Of a stretch of 10,237 nt of DNA, positions 6,587 through 10,237 are shown piece by piece. The notes beneath the pieces are model-generated. The model was not told where the DNA came from. It saw nothing but the letters and a program-made list of their open reading frames with translations, and made no database searches. Position numbers and translations under genes: made by a program. The DNA is from REEB95 sp035275845. GTDB lineage: Bacteria > Pseudomonadota > Alphaproteobacteria > ATCC43930 > CGMCC-115725. Where the stretch lies: assembly GCA_035275845.1 (NCBI GenBank), contig DATEMD010000078.1, positions 1 to 10,237 of the forward strand, in the 5' to 3' direction. Numbering within the stretch: position 1 is the stretch's first letter; each line of letters starts with the position of its first letter.

Positions 6587-6601
6587 ATCTATTCGATAGA
6601 T
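6587..6601. promoter_or_regulatory. Inverted repeat upstream of the WXXGXW gene
   Basis: ATCTAT-TCG-ATAGAT, a perfect 6+6 inverted repeat with a three-base centre in a locally AT-rich patch. It abuts the -10-like TAGAAT and occupies the place where a -35 box is missing, so an activator or alternative sigma-dependent control is possible. It could also be an unremarkable AT-rich promoter element. Confidence 0.35.
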
Positions 6602-6632
6602 TATGGCGGTCCTAAGGCCTCGGCACGGCGAA

Positions 6633-6657
6633 ACCCGGGCGACATCGCCGCCCGGGT
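6633..6657 (-). terminator. Candidate terminator hairpin after the 56-residue peptide gene
   Basis: ACCCGGGCG (6633-6641), a 7-base loop and CGCCCGGGT (6649-6657) form a perfect 9-bp GC stem located 55 nt after the stop of the small peptide gene. Read on the minus strand it is followed only by TTTCG, so the U-run is short and rho-independent termination is possible but not certain. Confidence 0.45.
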
Positions 6658-6711
6658 CCCGTCGTGCTTGCTCGCGAGTAACGACTGCTTGGCTTGGCGG
6701 CAGCTGAACCG

Positions 6712-6882
6712 CTAGTCACCCGTCGTCGGCGTCGGCCGGTTGTACGGGTTGCCGTAGGTCATGGCCTGCTGGTTGAAGTACGATGGCCACCATGACTGCG
6801 GCGGCGGACTTTCGTAACTCTGCGCAAAGGCCGCGGTCGTCAGCCCGATGAGGGTTGCGGCCGTGAGTAGAATGCGTGTCAT
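6712..6882 (-). CDS. Small secreted peptide, 56 residues
   Basis: An ORF below usual size cut-offs: ATG 6882 to TAG 6712. It has a near-ideal ribosome site (AGGAGG, five bases before ATG) and a clear signal peptide: MTRILLTAATLIGLTTAAFA, with cleavage expected at AFA-Q. The mature part is only about 36 residues, rich in Pro, Tyr, Gln and Trp (SPPPQSWWPSYFNQQ, then AMTYGNPYNRPTPTTGD), without Cys. It probably ends up in the periplasm or outside the cell. Neighbours on the same strand are also exported proteins. I do not recognise a family. Strong start signal plus signal peptide make it convincing as a gene despite its length. Confidence 0.75.
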   Translation of the reverse strand: MTRILLTAATLIGLTTAAFAQSYESPPPQSWWPSYFNQQAMTYGNPYNRPTPTTGD

Positions 6883-6894
6883 CAGCTCCTCCTT

Positions 6895-6920
6895 TTTGAC
6901 GAACCCTGGAGGTAGTCAAA
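6895..6920 (-). promoter_or_regulatory. Inverted repeat just upstream of the small peptide Shine-Dalgarno
   Basis: TTTGAC (6895-6900) and GTCAAA (6915-6920) are exact reverse complements around a 14-base interior that itself holds ACC/GGT. The repeat ends directly at the AGGAGG site (6888-6893), so a hairpin could modulate ribosome access; alternatively it is a protein binding site. Confidence 0.35.
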
Positions 6921-7097
6921 GGCCGCGAGCGATCAACCGCCCGGCGTCCTATAGCTGTGAAAACGGTGTGACCGGAGGCTCAGCGGAAGCGGTGGTCACC
7001 AAGGTCGGCACGCAACGCGGCGCATAGTGTCCTGATCGCCGCCACCAAGGCGCAACAACCTAAGGCCGCAGCGCCCAGATTATCCGACGCCGAGATC

Positions 7098-7127
7098 GCG
7101 GCGGCGCCGTCGCGACGGCGCCGCCGC
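7098..7127. repeat. Perfect 30-bp GC palindrome, possible transcript-end hairpin
   Basis: Fifteen bases on each side of the centre between 7112 and 7113 are exact reverse complements (core GCGCCGTCGCGACGGCGC). It begins 29 nt after the stop of the first peptidoglycan-binding gene and lies in the 274-bp gap before the small peptide gene. On the minus strand no U-run follows, so it is not a classical terminator; it may stabilise a 3' end, terminate without a U-tract or bind a protein. The rest of the gap (6921-7097, 7128-7156) shows no gene I can support. Confidence 0.6.
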
Positions 7128-7156
7128 CAACAAAACAGTACGCGTCTGTTGCGAAG

Positions 7157-7744
7157 CTACTTCGAGCTGCCGCCACCTGCTGGCATGTCGGAGCCACCCG
7201 TCGAACCGGTGCCGCTGTCGCCACCCGCTGGCATGCTGGAGCCGCCCATCGAGCCACCGCCCGATGAACCGCCCTGCATCAGCGCCTTCATCGTCGCATG
7301 ATCGAGCTGGGCGGTCTGCTTCAGACCGTTCTGCTTCTGGAACTGCGACAGCGCGGACTTGGTCTGCGGCCCCATCTTGCCGTCAACCTTGCCCTTGTAG
7401 AGACCGTCGTCCTTCAGAGCCTGCTGCGCCTGCTTGACTTGGCCCATGTGGCCCGTGTCGCCCGTCGGCGCCGCCTGACTGCTATTGGAAGTACCCGTTG
7501 CGCCAGAATTCGGCATTTGGCCCGTCTGCTCCATGTCCTGCGTGCCCGTGCCGTGATTTTGGCCCGTCGCATGGTCAGCCTTCTCTTCTTGAGTCGGCGA
7601 CATGTTGTTCTCGGAATTCGGCATCGTCGACTGCGGCGACGGCATGGCTGGCGATTGAGCCGGCGATGGGGGGCTGCCTTGCGCAAAGGCGCCGCCGGCC
7701 GTGAGCGCCAAAACCGATGTGGCCAGCAATAAACGCTTCATCAT
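7157..7744 (-). CDS. Exported protein with PG_binding_1 domain (paralogue A)
   Basis: A 195-aa secreted protein. Residues 1-21 are a signal peptide (MMKRLLLATSVLALTAGGAF, cleavage near FAQ-G), then a long disordered Ser/Pro/Met/Gln/Thr linker (23-100), a peptidoglycan-binding-like domain (103-157: VKQAQQALKDDGLYKGKVDG, GPQTKSALSQFQ, LDHATMKALMQ), and a Gly/Ser tail carrying a repeated MPAGG unit (171-175, 187-191). The domain normally binds the cell wall and can target other activities, but no catalytic domain is present. The start is ATG 7744, with AGGAG seven bases upstream. An EcfG-type promoter and a GC palindrome precede it. It is a tandem paralogue of the gene at 8001-8426 (40 of 55 identical residues in the domain by hand alignment). 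Confidence 0.88.
   Translation of the reverse strand: MMKRLLLATSVLALTAGGAFAQGSPPSPAQSPAMPSPQSTMPNSENNMSPTQEEKADHATGQNHGTGTQDMEQTGQMPNSGATGTSNSSQAAPTGDTGHMGQVKQAQQALKDDGLYKGKVDGKMGPQTKSALSQFQKQNGLKQTAQLDHATMKALMQGGSSGGGSMGGSSMPAGGDSGTGSTGGSDMPAGGGSSK
7171..7247 (-). repeat. 48-bp-period direct repeat in the Gly/Ser tail
   Basis: The 29-base units at 7171-7199 and 7219-7247 agree at 25 positions and encode the two GGS-S/D-MPAGG units of paralogue A. The period is 16 codons, so unit gain or loss would stay in frame; this is a likely spot for length variation between strains. Confidence 0.6.
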
Positions 7745-7762
7745 TTCCAATCTCCTTTTTGC

Positions 7763-7776
7763 CCCGGGGCCCCGGG
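7763..7776 (-). promoter_or_regulatory. GC palindrome in the 5' UTR of paralogue A
   Basis: CCCGGGGCCCCGGG is a perfect 14-bp palindrome lying six bases upstream of the Shine-Dalgarno of the peptidoglycan-binding gene and just inside the predicted mRNA 5' end. An equivalent 18-bp version occupies the same place in front of paralogue B. Confidence 0.6.
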
Positions 7777-7790
7777 ACTGCACCTACGCG

Positions 7791-7815
7791 AACGTATTCG
7801 GATGCAGTCTGTTCC
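7791..7815 (-). promoter_or_regulatory. EcfG-type (general stress response) promoter of paralogue A
   Basis: On the minus strand GGAAC (7815-7811), 16 bp, CGTT (7794-7791). This matches the established alphaproteobacterial EcfG/SigT consensus GGAAC-N16/17-CGTT exactly. The predicted transcript starts near 7784, giving a ~40-nt leader that contains the GC palindrome and the ribosome site. Confidence 0.7.
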
Positions 7816-7932
7816 GCCGCCGCCGGATCGATCACTGTTTTGTCCCTGGCCGGCCGGGCAATCGGATCGGCTTTGGTTTTTTGGCAAGAGGAGGAAACCG
7901 AAGTGCGCCAGGTCTCAGTCGACCGCATAAGC

Positions 7933-7970
7933 AATCGGCCGCACACGCCCTTGAGCGCGTGCGGCCGATT
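7933..7970 (-). terminator. Strong hairpin downstream of paralogue B, candidate terminator
   Basis: AATCGGCCGCAC (7933-7944) pairs perfectly with GTGCGGCCGATT (7959-7970); a further three base pairs follow past one mismatch, leaving a 6-base loop. It starts 30 nt after the TAA of paralogue B (8001). On the minus strand the stem ends in GATT followed by GCTTATG, a modest U-rich tail. It separates the two paralogue transcription units. Confidence 0.6.
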
Positions 7971-8000
7971 CGCCGTCGATACTAGAAGCTGGACGCCGGC

Positions 8001-8426
8001 TTAGTGCGCCGTCGTGCCGCCGGACGGCATTCCGCCACCGGCTGAACCAGCCTGCGACAGCTTCTTCATCGTCGCGCTGTCGAGGCGGGCGGTCGGCTTC
8101 AAGCCGTTTTCCTTCTGGAACTCTTTAACGGCAGCCTTGGTCTGCGGCCCGAACTTGCCGTCGACCTTGCCCTTATAGAGTCCGGCTTGTTGCAAAGCCT
8201 GTTGCGCGTCCTTGACCTTGGTGGCCGAGGCCGCATGCGTCGCCGCATGGGTCGCGCTGGCCTTGGGGGCTTGCCCCATCGAGCCACCGGGCGCGGCCGG
8301 TGCCGGTGCTGCCGCAGGCGGCGGTGCAGCCGGCGACGGAGCGGGCGAAGAAGTCGTACCCTGCGCAAAGGCACCGCCGGCCGTGAGCGCCAAAACCGAT
8401 ACGGCCAGCAACAAACGTCTGATCAT
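8001..8426 (-). CDS. Exported protein with PG_binding_1 domain (paralogue B)
   Basis: A 141-aa secreted protein built like paralogue A: signal peptide MIRRLLLAVSVLALTAGGAF (cleavage near FAQ-G), an Ala/Pro-rich linker (24-70) in place of A's Ser/Met/Gln linker, a PG_binding_1 domain (71-125: VKDAQQALQQAGLYKGKVDG, GPQTKAAVKEFQKENGLKPT, LDSATMKKLSQ), and a short Gly/Ser tail ending TTAH. A histidine/alanine patch (HAATHAA, 60-66) is specific to B. The start ATG 8426 has a perfect AGGAGG six bases upstream. The signal-peptide DNA is nearly identical to A's, while the linker is unrelated, indicating a tandem duplication with later linker replacement. Probably binds cell wall; no enzymatic domain seen. 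Confidence 0.88.
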   Translation of the reverse strand: MIRRLLLAVSVLALTAGGAFAQGTTSSPAPSPAAPPPAAAPAPAAPGGSMGQAPKASATHAATHAASATKVKDAQQALQQAGLYKGKVDGKFGPQTKAAVKEFQKENGLKPTARLDSATMKKLSQAGSAGGGMPSGGTTAH

Positions 8427-8445
8427 TTATAACCTCCTGATGGAC

Positions 8446-8463
8446 CCCCCGGGGCCCCGGGGG
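8446..8463 (-). promoter_or_regulatory. GC palindrome in the 5' UTR of paralogue B
   Basis: CCCCCGGGGCCCCGGGGG, a perfect 18-bp palindrome, ends seven bases before the AGGAGG of paralogue B. It shares its core and position with the 14-bp version in front of paralogue A, so it has been kept, or regenerated, since the duplication. Confidence 0.6.
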
Positions 8464-8483
8464 AGTGGAATAGCACAAGCGAC

Positions 8484-8508
8484 GACGGCAGTGGACGCGA
8501 TCTGTTCC
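8484..8508 (-). promoter_or_regulatory. EcfG-like promoter of paralogue B
   Basis: GGAAC (8508-8504), 16 bp, CGTC (8487-8484) on the minus strand: the -35 is perfect, the -10 is one base off the CGTT consensus. A second GGAAC directly abuts it upstream (8513-8509). GGAACAGA is shared exactly with the paralogue A promoter. The remainder of the 230-bp space up to the DUF2237 gene holds the conserved block at 8532-8547 and nothing else I can support. Confidence 0.55.
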
Positions 8509-8656
8509 GTTCCTGACGTAAGCCGCCTGCGGATCACCGTTTTGTCACATCCTCGGTGCACTGCACAAGCTTTGGAAAGTGCTGCGGCAATTGAGATCCT
8601 GGGCGGCGATCCCAATACAGACCGACCGGGCTGTTCGTGCCGGATAGTCGTGCGCC

Positions 8657-9070
8657 TCACGCCAGGTCGATGGCGTATTTTTTGAGATCGGCGAGGTTAC
8701 AATCCTCAAGTGCGCCTTCGTGCGTTGCGCGCAGCACGACACGCGGCGCCTTGCCGGCGTCGAGCGCCTCCTGCCAGCGCGGCGCACACAGGCACCAGCG
8801 ATCGCCCGGCTTCAGGCCGGGGAAACCGAACTCGGGCATCGGAGTCGACAGGTCGTTGCCGCGCGACTTCGAAAACGCGAGGAACTCGGCGGTGGTGACG
8901 ACGCAGACCGTATGGCTGCCGGTATCGTCGACGCCAGTGTCGCAGCAACCGTTACGGTAAAAGCCGGTCATCGGCTTGATCGAGCACGATTCGAGTTTGC
9001 CGCCAAGGACGTTCCGTGACGGCGCCCGTCCGCGTCGCTCGCCACCACCGTCGTTCGGATCGAAAGGCAC
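8657..9070 (-). CDS. DUF2237 family protein
   Basis: A 137-aa soluble protein matching the DUF2237 pattern: RNVLGGKLESCSIKPMTGFYRNG in spirit (19-41), GCCDTGVDDTGSHTVC (41-56), EFLAFSKSRGNDLSTP (62-77) and EFGFPGLKPGDRWCLCAPRW (80-99), then ATHEGAL (115-121). Seven cysteines (29, 42, 43, 56, 93, 95, 124), several in conserved motifs, hint at metal binding or redox chemistry, but no function is established that I know of. No signal peptide, so cytoplasmic. The start is GTG 9070, backed by a strong GGAGG seven bases upstream. It stands alone, divergent from the DUF2946-like gene. Confidence 0.88.
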   Translation of the reverse strand: MPFDPNDGGGERRGRAPSRNVLGGKLESCSIKPMTGFYRNGCCDTGVDDTGSHTVCVVTTAEFLAFSKSRGNDLSTPMPEFGFPGLKPGDRWCLCAPRWQEALDAGKAPRVVLRATHEGALEDCNLADLKKYAIDLA

Positions 9071-9234
9071 GGCCGCCCCTCCTCGCCCTGGCCACGGTGC
9101 TCCCTCTCACGACGCGACGGTCGGGGTCAAGCCGCGCATGCGACCATCCGCCTGGCGCGGCTGACACATAATTGCATTGCCCGCTCCGCGGGCGCTCTCT
9201 ACCGTCGAACGCAACAGCGGGGAGCGCTTTCACG

Positions 9235-9651
9235 GTGGATTCGCCGCGACGGCATGGCGTTCGTTGGGCAGCACGCGCCGGAATTCTGGCGCTGGCGCTC
9301 AACGCCCTCGTGCCGATCCACTTGGCCTTCGATCTGGCCGAGGAACTGGCGCCGGCACACCACAGCACGGCTGAACCCGAACACCACGGCATCGAATGGC
9401 GCGTGCTCGCGACGCTGATCGGCCACGACGCGCACAATGCCGACGACACGGACGATCACGGCCAACATCACGACGCCACCTGCCCGGTCATCGCCGCGTT
9501 CGGTGCCCTCACCGGACTTGTCACAACGACGGTGCCGACGATCGCACACCCGATCGCAGTCGTGCGCGTCGATCTACCGGCACCGACCGTGTCCCGGCCG
9601 GTCGACGCGCCGTCCGTCGCCTATCGCTCGCGCGCGCCGCCGCGCGTCTAA
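9235..9651 (+). CDS. His-rich DUF2946-like exported/membrane protein
   Basis: A 138-aa protein with an N-terminal hydrophobic segment (AARAGILALALNALVPIHLA, 12-31), a His/Asp-rich middle (HDAHNADDTDDHGQHH, 64-79), a lone Cys in CPV (83-85), a second weakly hydrophobic stretch (86-104) and the ending YRSRAPPRV, reminiscent of DUF2946 proteins, which often occur with copper or other metal genes. The frame is open from a TTG at 9172, but GTG 9235 is preferred: GGGGAG lies ten bases upstream and the protein then starts with basic residues followed by the hydrophobic segment. It precedes the exported protein at 9728 by 76 bp. Metal handling is inferred from histidines and family context only. Confidence 0.65.
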   Translation: MDSPRRHGVRWAARAGILALALNALVPIHLAFDLAEELAPAHHSTAEPEHHGIEWRVLATLIGHDAHNADDTDDHGQHHDATCPVIAAFGALTGLVTTTVPTIAHPIAVVRVDLPAPTVSRPVDAPSVAYRSRAPPRV

Positions 9652-9675
9652 GCCCATTGCAATCCGGTCGTGGCG

Positions 9676-9693
9676 AGCCGCGTTCGCGCGGTT
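9676..9693 (+). other. Intergenic hairpin with TTCG loop
   Basis: AGCCGCG-TTCG-CGCGGTT can fold to a 7-bp stem (one G-U) capped by UUCG, between the DUF2946-like gene and the exported protein gene. No T-run follows, so it is unlikely to be a terminator; it might be an RNA processing or stability element. Confidence 0.3.
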
Positions 9694-9727
9694 GCGGCCC
9701 TTCGTAGATTCGAGCTTGGAGATCGAG

Positions 9728-10237
9728 ATGAAACGCACCCTTTGGTGCGCGGCTGCGTTGGCGGCTGTGGTTTGGCTTGGTGCGTCACCGAACGCGCGGG
9801 CGCACGCCGTCTGCGGCAACCGTGTCTTTCCCGCAACCCTGACGATGGACGATCCGGGCATCGGCGACGAACTGTCGCTACCGACGATCCAGTATCTGCC
9901 AATTCCGGCGACTGGCGGAAATTCCGCCGGCCATTCGGTCGATTACGGCTTCGAATGGGATAAAACCATCACCCGGGATCTGGGCATCGCAATCAACGAC
10001 GATTACTTCACCCGGCACGGCAGCGCCCAGAGCCTGCACGGCTGGGACAATCTCACGGTGACGCTCAAGGACGAGTTGCCGTGCTGGGACGCGCAGGAAT
10101 TCCTCGCGTCGGTCGGCGTGATCCGCAATTTCGCCCGCACCGGCTCATCCCAGTTGATCAACGCCGGCGCCATCGGCAACGTGAGCACCACGGCGCCGAC
10201 GCTCTATCTTGGCAAAGGACTTGGCGATCTGCCGATC
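9728..10237 (+). CDS. Exported protein, probably outer-membrane beta-barrel; C-terminus beyond window
   Basis: The first 170 residues of a longer protein. The signal peptide spans 1-25 or 1-27 (MKRTLWCAAALAAVVWLGAS, cleavage near ARA-HA). The mature part begins HAVCGNRVFPATLTMDDPG and continues with alternating polar/hydrophobic stretches such as SVDYGFEWDKTIT and DLGIAINDDYF, LTVTLKDELPCW, and EFLASVGVIRNFARTG, resembling successive beta-strands of an outer-membrane barrel. Cys29 and Cys119 might pair. ATG 9728 has GGAG six bases upstream. It follows the His-rich DUF2946-like gene, so a shared role in envelope metal or small-molecule handling is possible. I do not know a characterised member; the last visible residues (LYLGKGLGDLPI) are still inside the domain. 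Confidence 0.75.
   Translation, partial: MKRTLWCAAALAAVVWLGASPNARAHAVCGNRVFPATLTMDDPGIGDELSLPTIQYLPIPATGGNSAGHSVDYGFEWDKTITRDLGIAINDDYFTRHGSAQSLHGWDNLTVTLKDELPCWDAQEFLASVGVIRNFARTGSSQLINAGAIGNVSTTAPTLYLGKGLGDLPI

Noticed and set aside
5589..6599. 336-codon plus-strand open frame opposite the WXXGXW gene
   Set aside because: Arg-rich antisense shadow; the minus-strand frame has a signal peptide, ordered repeats and a ribosome site.
7060..7257. 65-codon minus-strand frame overlapping the end of paralogue A
   Set aside because: It overlaps the Gly/Ser tail in another frame and the 30-bp palindrome; no start signal or domain.
7902..8003. Plus-strand 33-codon ORF with GAGGAGG upstream of a GTG start
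   Set aside because: The ribosome-site match is good, but the ORF lies inside the terminator-like hairpin of paralogue B and has no signal peptide or family resemblance; probably fortuitous.
9125..9172. Promoter-like fragments in the DUF2237/DUF2946 divergent gap (TTGACC on minus, CATAAT at 9167 on plus)
   Set aside because: Neither has a partner hexamer at acceptable spacing; the gap surely holds promoters but I cannot place them.

Overview
The window (about 10.2 kb, high GC, codons strongly ending in G/C) looks like chromosomal DNA of an alphaproteobacterium, most likely a Hyphomicrobiales member near the Bradyrhizobium/Xanthobacteraceae group. The basis is protein flavour (NadE, GlnRS, WXXGXW protein, DUF2946-like protein), EcfG-type promoter motifs (GGAAC-N16-CGTT) and base composition. 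I see no rRNA, tRNA, IS element, CRISPR array or phage gene.

Layout. (1) 1-2653, minus: nadE followed by glnS (cut by the left edge), 11 bp apart; both enzymes use glutamine as substrate. (2) 2762-5019, minus: a tight four-gene run in transcription order PhnB-like VOC protein, YCII/DGPF-domain protein, MoaD/ThiS-like ubiquitin-fold protein ending in Gly-Gly, and a cytoplasmic five-Asp-box beta-propeller. Gaps are 1, 13 and 18 bp. A divergent MarR regulator (5127-5567, plus) sits upstream, and an 18-bp imperfect palindrome in the shared promoter is a good operator candidate. (3) 5583-8426, minus: four exported proteins, namely a WXXGXW-repeat protein with a His/Gln/Pro-rich tail, a 56-residue secreted peptide, and two tandem paralogues with a signal peptide and a PG_binding_1 domain. 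The paralogues share EcfG-like general-stress promoters and GC-only palindromes just before the Shine-Dalgarno. (4) 8657-9070, minus: a DUF2237 protein. (5) 9235-10237, plus: a His-rich DUF2946-like membrane/exported protein, then an exported, probably beta-barrel protein cut by the right edge.

The best candidate for an undescribed system is the MarR-controlled VOC/YCII/MoaD-like/propeller operon. It pairs a sulfur-carrier or ubiquitin-like protein with a propeller that is often labelled 'exo-sialidase' but shows no export signal or obvious sialidase catalytic motif. The second is the recurring placement of inverted repeats just upstream of the Shine-Dalgarno of the small envelope genes, combined with stress-sigma promoters.

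All family assignments rest on reading the translations by eye; no database or structure search was run.
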